Made by a program: the position numbers and the translations under genes. From an uncultured Aquimarina sp. (GTDB lineage: Bacteria; Bacteroidota; Bacteroidia; Flavobacteriales; Flavobacteriaceae), in the NCBI GenBank assembly GCA_947496355.1, contig CANMCO010000001.1:558001-622000 (forward strand): a stretch of DNA of 64,000 nt, written 5' to 3'. The notes under the pieces were generated by a model. That model had not been told where the DNA came from. It saw only the letters and a list, made by a program, of their open reading frames with translations, and made no database searches. Shown in pieces: positions 1 to 6,757 of the stretch (its first letter is position 1; the number at the start of each line of letters is the position of its first letter).

Positions 1-482
1 TTGTACAGAAACTAGAGTCTATTTTTGATAATCAAGTGATTGTCAAAAACAGGGTTCAGCTTAATGATACGCTTTATAAAATGTTGAATACCGAAAATCT
101 GGTATCTTATCTCGTTATTACGTTAATAGCAATTATAGCATTGTTTAATGTAGCAGGAGCAATTATTATGATGATCATTGATAAGAAGAGCAATGTAAAA
201 ACACTTTATAATGTGGGTGCTTCTTTACCAAATATTAGGAAGATATTTTTGTTTCAAGGATCGCTTATGACGGTGTTGGGAGCTTTGTTAGGGTTGGTTT
301 TAGGGTTTATTTTGATCGTAATGCAACAACAATTTGGGTTGTTGATGATTACCCCATCGTTGCCTTATCCTACACGCATCACCACAGTTAGTTTTGTCGT
401 CGTATTTTTTACCATTACTGTTATTGGTTTTATAGCTTCGCTACTGGCATCTAGTAGAATTAACCAGAAGTTGGTTGAGTAA
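1..482 (+). CDS. LolC/LolE-FtsX family ABC permease, C-terminal part (cut by window start)
   Basis: The reading frame is open from base 3 to the stop at 482, so the gene begins upstream and only about the last 159 residues are here. The visible part is the C-terminal half of an FtsX-type permease: a helix (NLVSYLVITLIAIIALFNV), a cytoplasmic loop with the family-typical DKKSNVKTLYNVGAS followed by IRKIFLFQGSL, and two more hydrophobic helices ending near SSRINQKLVE. This loop and helix order is that of the LolC/LolE lipoprotein-releasing permeases, which with an ATPase extract lipoproteins from the inner membrane. Which Lol/FtsX subtype it is cannot be decided from this fragment. It converges with dusB, with 42 bases between the stops and no clear terminator. 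Confidence 0.8.
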   Translation, partial: VQKLESIFDNQVIVKNRVQLNDTLYKMLNTENLVSYLVITLIAIIALFNVAGAIIMMIIDKKSNVKTLYNVGASLPNIRKIFLFQGSLMTVLGALLGLVLGFILIVMQQQFGLLMITPSLPYPTRITTVSFVVVFFTITVIGFIASLLASSRINQKLVE

Positions 483-524
483 AGTGATAAAAGAACCTAG
501 TTATTATTGTGATCTAAGAATGTC

Positions 525-1517
525 TTAAGCAAACTCAAATCCCGCGAATTTATCTTGGATCTCGTCAAAAGCAGCAAATACATCTGCAGAGTCATCACTA
601 GTGACCATTTTCATACGGTATTCTTTAAAATGTGGAATACCTTTAAAGTAATTGGTGTAATGTCTACGCGTTTCAAAAACACCAAGTTTTTCTCCTTTCC
701 AGTCAATTGCCATTTCCAAATGCCTACGTGCTGCAAGTACTCGTTCTTCTATTGTTGGGGGAGGTAAAAGTTCACCAGTTTTAAAATAATGTTTTACTTC
801 TTTAAAGAACCAAGGGTACCCTATGCTTGCACGACCTATCATAGCGCCGTCAAGGCCGTATTGATCGCGCATTTCCATAGCCCGTTGGGGAGTATCAACA
901 TCACCATTACCAAATACTGGGATATGCATTCTAGGATTGTTTTTTACATCGGCAATCGGTTTCCAATCTGCATTACCTTTATACATTTGCGCCCTGGTAC
1001 GACCATGAATAGAAATTGCTTTGGCTCCTATATCCTGTATGCGTTCTGCAACTTCTACAATTTTAATTGAATCGTGATCCCAACCTAGCCTGGTTTTTAC
1101 AGTTACTGGCAGTTTGGTATGTTTTACCATAGCTTCGGTGAGTGAAACCATAAGATCAATATCTTTAAGAATACCTGCTCCTGCTCCTTTACTAACCACT
1201 TTTTTTACTGGGCAACCAAAATTAATATCGATAATATCTGGGCCAGAAGCCTCTACAATTTCTACCGATTTTAGCATAGAATCCAGGTTGGCACCAAAAA
1301 TTTGGATCCCAACCGGGCGCTCTTTTTCGTAGATATCAAGTTTCATGACGCTCTTGGCGGCATCGCGTATTAACCCTTCACTGGATATAAACTCTGTATA
1401 TACAACATCTGCACCTTGTTCTTTGCATAATGCGCGAAACGGTGGATCACTCACGTCTTCCATGGGTGCTAATAACAACGGAAATTCTCCTACATCTATG
1501 TCTCCTATCTTGGCCAC
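525..1517 (-). CDS. dusB: tRNA-dihydrouridine synthase (DusB type)
   Basis: 330 residues, the usual length for Dus enzymes, which reduce uridine to dihydrouridine in the tRNA D-loop using FMN and NADPH. The TIM-barrel start reads LLLAPMEDVSDPPFR. The catalytic cysteine is C102 in INFGCPVKKV, followed by the glycine-rich KGAGAGIL. The substrate and FMN motifs TVKTRLGWD, ISIHGRTRAQMYKG and a GNGDV/IGRASIG pair follow in the expected order. I choose DusB over DusA/C because of the GCPVKKV signature. The gene is alone on the minus strand, convergent with the permease and divergent from the element preceding lepA. Confidence 0.95.
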   Translation of the reverse strand: MAKIGDIDVGEFPLLLAPMEDVSDPPFRALCKEQGADVVYTEFISSEGLIRDAAKSVMKLDIYEKERPVGIQIFGANLDSMLKSVEIVEASGPDIIDINFGCPVKKVVSKGAGAGILKDIDLMVSLTEAMVKHTKLPVTVKTRLGWDHDSIKIVEVAERIQDIGAKAISIHGRTRAQMYKGNADWKPIADVKNNPRMHIPVFGNGDVDTPQRAMEMRDQYGLDGAMIGRASIGYPWFFKEVKHYFKTGELLPPPTIEERVLAARRHLEMAIDWKGEKLGVFETRRHYTNYFKGIPHFKEYRMKMVTSDDSADVFAAFDEIQDKFAGFEFA

Positions 1518-1628
1518 AGCAGTTACTTTTTTTGGTAAAAGTACAAATTATAACAAACTTATATGGCTTCAAAAATCAATGAGCTTCAAATAATAAGAAA
1601 GTAATGACACAAACCTTTTAAAATCGAT

Positions 1629-1636
1629 TATATTTG
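1629..1636 (+). promoter_or_regulatory. Candidate -7 element (TAnnTTTG) upstream of the lepA leader
   Basis: TATATTTG matches the Bacteroidota -7 consensus TAnnTTTG. No TTG lies at the usual 17-23 bases upstream, so only half of the promoter is present. If used, transcription would start just before the structured element at about 1655-1806 and run into lepA. Confidence 0.35.
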
Positions 1637-1654
1637 CAAGTCATTACAGTAGTG

Positions 1655-1806
1655 GAAACTGCGTGAGGGATTGTAGTGGTTACCCCACAGGAAAGTTGTC
1701 ATCCTATGCTGTCACACTGAGCTTGTCGAAGTGTTGTTGAAGGATAAACTTGCCGAGGAGTATGAACGAAAAGCCCGGTCCCGAGTATTTGGGATCACGC
1801 CCTAAG
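1655..1806 (+). ncRNA. Structured intergenic element before lepA (putative RNA)
   Basis: Non-coding stretch containing blocks I associate with a recurrent intergenic element of Flavobacteriia: GCGTGAGGGATTGTAGTGG at 1661-1679 and AAAGCCCGGTCCC at 1770-1782, closing with GGGATCACGCCC. Pairings visible by eye: AAGTT (1693-1697) with AACTT (1747-1751), ATCCT (1701-1705) with AGGAT (1741-1745), ACACT (1714-1718) with AGTGT (1730-1734), and GTCCC with GGGAT around 1779-1794. Together these form a long arm plus a closing hairpin. The arm tip holds the repeat CTGAGCTTGTCGAAG. It may be a described motif (I think of Flavo-1, unverified) or a chromosomal repeat. It lies about 20 bases before the lepA start, so it would form part of its 5' leader. 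Confidence 0.45.
1711..1734. repeat. Dispersed repeat unit with core CTGAGCTTGTCGAAG
   Basis: GTCACACTGAGCTTGTCGAAG is repeated almost exactly (reverse complement, two differences in 21) at about 48908-48928, after the CHAT gene. Here it forms the tip of the structured element before lepA, with ACACT/AGTGT as a short stem. Such GAGC-TTGTCGAAG units are common small intergenic repeats in many Bacteroidota genomes. Confidence 0.55.
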
Positions 1807-1825
1807 GCTTAATAGAATAGAAAGA

Positions 1826-3622
1826 ATGAAGAACATTAGAAATTTTTGCATTATTGCACATATTGATCACGGTAAGAGCACGCTGGCAGATCGACTTTTG
1901 GATTTTACAGGATCGGTAACCGCTCGTGAAGCGCAGGCACAATTACTGGACAGTATGGATCTGGAACGTGAACGTGGGATTACCATAAAGAGTCATGCTA
2001 TCCAGATGGAGTATACGCACAAAGGAGAAGAATATATCCTTAATCTTATTGATACTCCGGGCCATGTGGATTTTTCTTATGAAGTTTCACGCTCTATTGC
2101 GGCATGTGAAGGTGCTTTACTAATTGTAGATGCTGCGCAAAGTATACAGGCACAAACCATTTCTAATTTATACCTAGCGTTAGAAAATGATCTGGAAATT
2201 ATACCGGTATTAAATAAAGTAGATTTACCAAGTGCCAACCCAGAGGAAGTGACTGATGATATTGTGGATTTATTGGGATGTGATGCAGAAGAAGTAATCC
2301 CAGCTAGTGCCAAAACAGGAATTGGGATCGAAGAAATTCTTACCGCAATAATAGAACGTGTTCCAGCACCTGAAGGTAATCCTGACGAACCGTTACAAGC
2401 TTTGATTTTTGATTCAGTTTATAATCCATTTAGAGGAGTAGAAACCTATTTTAGGGTGATTAATGGTGAAATAAAAAAAGGGCAACAAATTAAATTTGTG
2501 GCTACAGGAAAAAACTATTTTGCTGATGAAATAGGTACATTGAAATTAAATCAAGTGCCAAAACAAATAGTAAAAACTGGTGACGTAGGGTATCTAATTA
2601 CAGGGATCAAAGATGCACGCGAAGTAAAAGTAGGAGATACAATCACAGATGCTAAAACGCCTACCCAAAATGCCATTGAAGGGTTTGAAGATGTAAAACC
2701 GATGGTTTTTGCAGGTATTTACCCAGTAGATACAGAAGATTATGAAGAGCTAAGAGCATCTATGGAGAAACTACAACTTAATGATGCCTCTTTGGTTTTT
2801 GTGCCCGAGAGTTCTGCCGCATTAGGATTTGGTTTTCGATGTGGATTTCTGGGGATGTTGCACATGGAGATTATCCAGGAGCGATTAGAGCGAGAATTTA
2901 ATATGACTGTGATTACTACGGTACCTAACGTATCGTATCATGCATTTACGCACAAGAATCCCGATGATATTATCATAGTCAACAACCCATCAGATTTACC
3001 TGATCCTTCTTCTATGAATCGTGTAGAAGAACCATATATAAAAGCTTCTATTATTACCAAATCTGATTTTGTGGGTTCTGTAATGTCATTATGTATCGAG
3101 AAACGAGGAGAGATTACTAATCAAACCTATCTTACTACAGAACGTGTAGAACTTACTTTTGATATGCCATTGGCAGAGATCGTTTTTGATTTTTATGACC
3201 GACTGAAAACGGTATCAAAAGGATATGCTTCTTTTGATTATACACCTATTGGTATGCGTGCTTCTAAGCTGGTAAAAGTTGATATTTTACTGAATGGAAA
3301 TATTGTAGATGCCTTATCTGCATTATTGCATAAGGATAATGCATATGATATTGGTAAAAAGATCTGTGAAAAACTAAAAGAATTAATTCCGCGTCAGCAA
3401 TTTGATATTCCTATTCAGGCAGCAATCGGTGCCAAGTTTATAGCACGTGAGACAGTAAAAGCACTTCGAAAAGATGTAACTGCAAAATGTTATGGAGGTG
3501 ATATATCGCGTAAACGTAAGCTACTAGAAAAGCAGAAAAAAGGTAAGAAACGTATGCGTCAGGTAGGAAATGTAGAGATTCCTCAGGAAGCATTTATGGC
3601 GGTACTGAAGCTGAATGATTAA
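1826..3622 (+). CDS. lepA: Elongation factor 4 (LepA), translational GTPase
   Basis: 598 residues, full length for LepA/EF4, a ribosome-associated GTPase that can back-translocate stalled ribosomes. The G1 loop is AHIDHGKST (11-19), G3 is DTPGHVDF (76-83) and G4 is NKVD (130-133). The C-terminal half has the LepA-specific region with [16 protein letters not shown] and the basic end [23 protein letters not shown], which separates LepA from EF-G and TypA. The start [16 protein letters not shown] is the normal family start. It follows the structured element at 1655-1806, and a weak hairpin lies downstream at 3653-3674. Confidence 0.98.
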   Translation: MKNIRNFCIIAHIDHGKSTLADRLLDFTGSVTAREAQAQLLDSMDLERERGITIKSHAIQMEYTHKGEEYILNLIDTPGHVDFSYEVSRSIAACEGALLIVDAAQSIQAQTISNLYLALENDLEIIPVLNKVDLPSANPEEVTDDIVDLLGCDAEEVIPASAKTGIGIEEILTAIIERVPAPEGNPDEPLQALIFDSVYNPFRGVETYFRVINGEIKKGQQIKFVATGKNYFADEIGTLKLNQVPKQIVKTGDVGYLITGIKDAREVKVGDTITDAKTPTQNAIEGFEDVKPMVFAGIYPVDTEDYEELRASMEKLQLNDASLVFVPESSAALGFGFRCGFLGMLHMEIIQERLEREFNMTVITTVPNVSYHAFTHKNPDDIIIVNNPSDLPDPSSMNRVEEPYIKASIITKSDFVGSVMSLCIEKRGEITNQTYLTTERVELTFDMPLAEIVFDFYDRLKTVSKGYASFDYTPIGMRASKLVKVDILLNGNIVDALSALLHKDNAYDIGKKICEKLKELIPRQQFDIPIQAAIGAKFIARETVKALRKDVTAKCYGGDISRKRKLLEKQKKGKKRMRQVGNVEIPQEAFMAVLKLND

Positions 3623-3652
3623 CCAGTGTGTAGTATTTTACTTTCAAAAATA

Positions 3653-3680
3653 ACACTTTTAGCAGATAAAGTGTATTATT
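3653..3680 (+). terminator. Weak hairpin after lepA
   Basis: ACACTTT (3653-3659) pairs with AAAGTGT (3668-3674) around an 8-base loop, followed by ATTATTTG. It lies 30 bases after the lepA stop. The stem is short and the T-tract broken, so termination is only possible. Confidence 0.3.
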
Positions 3681-3816
3681 TGTAAGATTAAGTGCTTTTA
3701 TTCGAAAAATTTTATAAGTTTGTATTAGTTTATAAACCCTAATGTGTATTGTTTGATGTACTAACATATAGTTAGTTTATATTTAAAATAATATAGATGA
3801 TTAAAACTAACCACTT

Positions 3817-4881
3817 ATGCAAAATCTTTTCCCCGGCAAGGTACCAATCTATGTTTACTTTTTTTTAATTGCTATTGCTTTGGCCTGCGTTTCTTGTAGT
3901 AGTGATGAAGGAGGTGCGGATAATCCTATTGATAATCCAGGTACTCCAGATGGTAATGTTTTTGAAGAAAACTTTGTGTTAGATCAAGGCAATAAGTTGG
4001 TAAATTATGTCCTATCACAAGCCGATTATAATAAGTTTATTGCAGGAGAAGGTGATTTTGCAATGGTTTCTAATAAGGTATATGAATATTTTAATGATGA
4101 CTTTGATTTCATTTTTATTCTTTCTGTAGAAACAGAACAACCAGATGGTTTGTATTTTGGAGTAACGAGAAAGATTAAAAATGATGTAGAAGGTATTGCT
4201 TCATCTATATACGATAATACCACGACATATGGTTCGCAAGGTGCTTTGAAAAGTATTATTCACATGCCACGAACAGAATATGTGCGAAACGGCCCTTTTT
4301 TACATGAAATAGTTCATTATTGGGGTAATTATGGTTTAATACCTACTACTGTTGGCGGTCATTGGGGATTTGCCAGTGTGGGCGGACAATTAGGAGGTTT
4401 TGATCAACTTACCGATTTAGGAAGTAATGCGTATATGGCAAATGTAGATGGAAGAGATAGTTTTGGAACTTTTGCTAATGGTGGAAACGCGCTTGCCTAT
4501 GGTAATCTAGAACTATACATTATGGGATTAATAGGTGCAGATGAGCTAGAGCCTGTTATGGTAGCCGAAAATCCCGTGTCTACTGGTTCCGGGACATTCA
4601 CCGCAGATAATATTAGAACAATCACTGCGGCAGATCTTATTGCAGAGCATGGAGAAAGAGTACCATCTGTACAGAATTCTCAGAAAGATTTTAGAGGAAT
4701 CACTGTAGTTATTTCTACTTCGGAACTAAGTGAGGAAAAAATTGAATCTATCAATACCGATTTAGAAAACTTTTCCAGAAAAGGTGCTCCAGATCAATGG
4801 GGTGGTTTATTTAACTTTTGGCAAGCCACGGGAGAAAAAGGTAGTTTAAGTATCGATATTACCCAGGACAATATTAAATAA
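3817..4881 (+). CDS. Lipoprotein with HExxH motif, putative metallopeptidase
   Basis: 354 residues. A hydrophobic segment (11-23) ends in ALACVSCSSDEGG, so C24 or C27 would be lipidated. The SSDE that follows resembles the surface-export signal of flavobacterial lipoproteins. Residues 30-50 form a low-complexity D/N/P/G linker. The core contains LHEIVHYWGNYG, with HEIVH at 163-167, and GGHWGF with H182 fifteen residues after the second His. HExxH plus a downstream His suggests a zincin-like site, but I do not recognise the family. It overlaps the convergent HAD gene by 8 bases at the stop codons. A protease function is inference; the residues are plainly visible. Confidence 0.7.
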   Translation: MQNLFPGKVPIYVYFFLIAIALACVSCSSDEGGADNPIDNPGTPDGNVFEENFVLDQGNKLVNYVLSQADYNKFIAGEGDFAMVSNKVYEYFNDDFDFIFILSVETEQPDGLYFGVTRKIKNDVEGIASSIYDNTTTYGSQGALKSIIHMPRTEYVRNGPFLHEIVHYWGNYGLIPTTVGGHWGFASVGGQLGGFDQLTDLGSNAYMANVDGRDSFGTFANGGNALAYGNLELYIMGLIGADELEPVMVAENPVSTGSGTFTADNIRTITAADLIAEHGERVPSVQNSQKDFRGITVVISTSELSEEKIESINTDLENFSRKGAPDQWGGLFNFWQATGEKGSLSIDITQDNIK

Positions 4882-5692
4882 CAGCGGCTTTTTTGGCTTC
4901 AATCATTTTATGTAGCATATATTCTACGCCATTGTCATTATTACTTTTTGTTTCATAATTGGCAATTGCTTTCACATTGGGATGTGCATTTTGCATAGCA
5001 AAACTATATTTTGCTCTGGTCATCATTTCAAGATCGTTATTATAGTCACCAAAAACCATGGTTTCTTCTGGTAGTATGTTATGGCTTTCTTGAAGTTGCT
5101 GCAAAGCATGCCCTTTGTTTGCAAGATTATGTGATAGATCCAGCCATATTTCGCCAGAGACTTTTACTTTTAATCTTCCCTCCAGATGTTTTAATGCTGG
5201 ATATAGATATTTTTCTGATCCCTTTTGATTACAAATGGCGATTTTAAGATATAAATCATCTGTTACCTCTGCAAGATTTTCTACGATCTCGTATTTATAG
5301 TAATACTCTTCAAACATATCTACAAAATCCTGCCCGTAGTCTTCGATGTATCCCTTTTTTCTTCCACATAAGATGACCTGAGAGCCTTTGAGGTCTTTTG
5401 TGATATCTAGTAGTTCCAGGTAGGTGTCACGATCAATTACAGTAGTCTGAAGTTCTTTATCCTGGCGCATGGTTAGTGCTCCGTTTTCGGCAATGACATA
5501 GATATCGTCTTTTATTGGTTTTAGTTTTTCAATGATGCTATAGTATTGTCTTCCGCTGGCGGCTACAAATGTTACACCCAGGCTACTCAATTCTTCGAAC
5601 AACTCAAAGAAATGACTACTTACTTCTCCTCTGGAGTTAAGCAGTGTGCCATCCATATCTGTAGAAACCAGTTTAATTTTTGATAAATCCAT
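4874..5692 (-). CDS. HAD superfamily hydrolase, Cof subfamily phosphatase
   Basis: 272 residues from the ATG at 5692. This class of HAD phosphatases dephosphorylates sugar phosphates, nucleotides or cofactors. Motif I is VSTDMDGTLLNS with D12/D14, motif II is VAASGRQ, and motif IV is FGDYNNDLEMM, with a large C2-type cap between. An in-frame TTG at 5716 overlaps the -7 element CAAAGGTA (5714-5721), which argues for a start at 5701 or 5692; 5692 gives MDLSKIKLVSTDMDG. The substrate is unknown. It overlaps the stop of the preceding lipoprotein gene tail to tail. Confidence 0.88.
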   Translation of the reverse strand: MDLSKIKLVSTDMDGTLLNSRGEVSSHFFELFEELSSLGVTFVAASGRQYYSIIEKLKPIKDDIYVIAENGALTMRQDKELQTTVIDRDTYLELLDITKDLKGSQVILCGRKKGYIEDYGQDFVDMFEEYYYKYEIVENLAEVTDDLYLKIAICNQKGSEKYLYPALKHLEGRLKVKVSGEIWLDLSHNLANKGHALQQLQESHNILPEETMVFGDYNNDLEMMTRAKYSFAMQNAHPNVKAIANYETKSNNDNGVEYMLHKMIEAKKAAVI

Positions 5693-5713
5693 TACAATCA
5701 TTAATTTAAGTTG

Positions 5714-5721
5714 CAAAGGTA
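5714..5721 (-). promoter_or_regulatory. -7 element TAnnTTTG for the HAD gene
   Basis: Minus-strand TACCTTTG matches the flavobacterial -7 consensus and lies 13-22 bases before the two possible ATGs of the HAD gene. No TTG is found at the proper distance upstream. It helps decide the start by making the TTG at 5716 unlikely. Confidence 0.45.
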
Positions 5722-5794
5722 TGTAGTTAGGCGAAAAAGGATAGGTTAAGACTGTGAAATTTGTATTAAATTGCTTTTAAGTTTAAAGTACATC

Positions 5795-6223
5795 ATGACA
5801 TTCTTTCAAAAAGAAATACAATTACCATCGTTTACCAGAGGTTTTCATTTGATAACTGATGAGGTTTTATCTGGTATGCCTGAAATCTCACAAATTAGAG
5901 TTGGACAAATACAGGTGTTTATAAAACATACCTCTGCAAGTCTTACCATAAACGAAAATGCAGATCCAACTGTCAGACAGGATTTTGAAAGCCATATGAA
6001 TATTATGGTTCCCGAAAATGCAGCCTATTACATTCATACCTATGAGGGACCAGATGATATGCCTGCGCATATCAAAGCATCATTAATGGGAGCTTCTATT
6101 CAAATTCCTATTACCAATGGTCAATTAAACCTTGGTACTTGGCAAGGAATATACTTATGCGAACATAGGGATTATGGAGGCTCTAGAAAACTGGTATTGA
6201 CTGCTTTTGGTGAATTGTCTTAG
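5795..6223 (+). CDS. YjbQ family protein (UPF0047, secondary thiamine-phosphate synthase-like)
   Basis: 142 residues from the ATG at 5795. A TTG extension to 5771 is possible, but MTFFQKEIQL is the natural family start. The conserved YjbQ blocks are in order: HTSASLTINENADP, HTYEGPDDMPAHIKASLMG, LGTWQGIYLCEHR and GGSRKL near the end. E. coli YjbQ has weak thiamine-phosphate synthase activity and can rescue thiE mutants; the physiological role of the family is unsettled. The gene stands alone, with its stop overlapping the next minus-strand gene by 4 bases. Confidence 0.9.
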   Translation: MTFFQKEIQLPSFTRGFHLITDEVLSGMPEISQIRVGQIQVFIKHTSASLTINENADPTVRQDFESHMNIMVPENAAYYIHTYEGPDDMPAHIKASLMGASIQIPITNGQLNLGTWQGIYLCEHRDYGGSRKLVLTAFGELS

Positions 6224-6660
6224 AACCAATTAGCCCAAGGAATTCGTGATAGCATAAGGATCCAAGCTAATGTATAGAAGATAGCTAACATCTTAAACTT
6301 AGGAGTAGAAGTAAGCTTCTTTTTATGTTTAGAATATCCCATGGTAATAAAAACGACCATTAGGATCATTATCATTGGATGTTCTACATTATACAGTCTT
6401 AATGTAGCGTCACCCATAATTTCTCCCATTTTATGGGTTCCTGAAAACCAAACTACCAGAGGAGATGCAAAGAAAATTACAATACCTATCAAAAGTTGAA
6501 TATGAGAAACGATAAGCGCAAATAAAGAAACTCTAAAATCTTTAGGAGCGTATTCCCTTTTGCTAAAAAAACCGGCAAGGGCATTGATTGTTGCGAGGGT
6601 AACTACAAGAACGACAAGATAAGCCCAGTAGGAGTGAACGATTTGAATTGCTTCGTACAT
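6220..6660 (-). CDS. Conserved four-helix membrane protein of Bacteroidota
   Basis: 146 residues with four hydrophobic segments: about 12-32, 46-68, 93-108 and 123-138. Histidines lie in or near the helices (H9, H53 in VSHIQLLIG, H94 in VEHPMIM). Similar proteins in this phylum are sometimes labelled cytochrome b-like. The His pattern would suit haem or metal binding, but I cannot confirm it, so no function is assigned. A -7 element (CAAAGGTA at 6681-6688 on the plus strand) lies 21 bases before the start. Its stop overlaps the YjbQ stop tail to tail. Confidence 0.75.
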   Translation of the reverse strand: MYEAIQIVHSYWAYLVVLVVTLATINALAGFFSKREYAPKDFRVSLFALIVSHIQLLIGIVIFFASPLVVWFSGTHKMGEIMGDATLRLYNVEHPMIMILMVVFITMGYSKHKKKLTSTPKFKMLAIFYTLAWILMLSRIPWANWF

Positions 6661-6680
6661 AATGATGTGTTTAGTTTATC

Positions 6681-6688
6681 CAAAGGTA
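6681..6688 (-). promoter_or_regulatory. -7 element TAnnTTTG for the four-helix membrane protein
   Basis: Minus-strand TACCTTTG, the same octamer as before the HAD gene, lies 21-28 bases upstream of the ATG at 6660. No TTG is visible at a 17-23 base spacing. Confidence 0.45.
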
Positions 6689-6700
6689 AATATAATGAAT

Positions 6701-6738
6701 AAAAAAAACCTCATCCATAATCAATGAATGAGGTTTTA
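6701..6738 (-). terminator. Rho-independent terminator of the TonB-dependent receptor
   Basis: Read on the minus strand, AAAACCTCAT and ATGAGGTTTT form a 10-bp stem around a 10-12 base loop, ending in eight T. It lies 20 bases after the receptor stop at 6758. Confidence 0.85.
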
Positions 6739-6757
6739 AATATATGAAATAAGGTTT

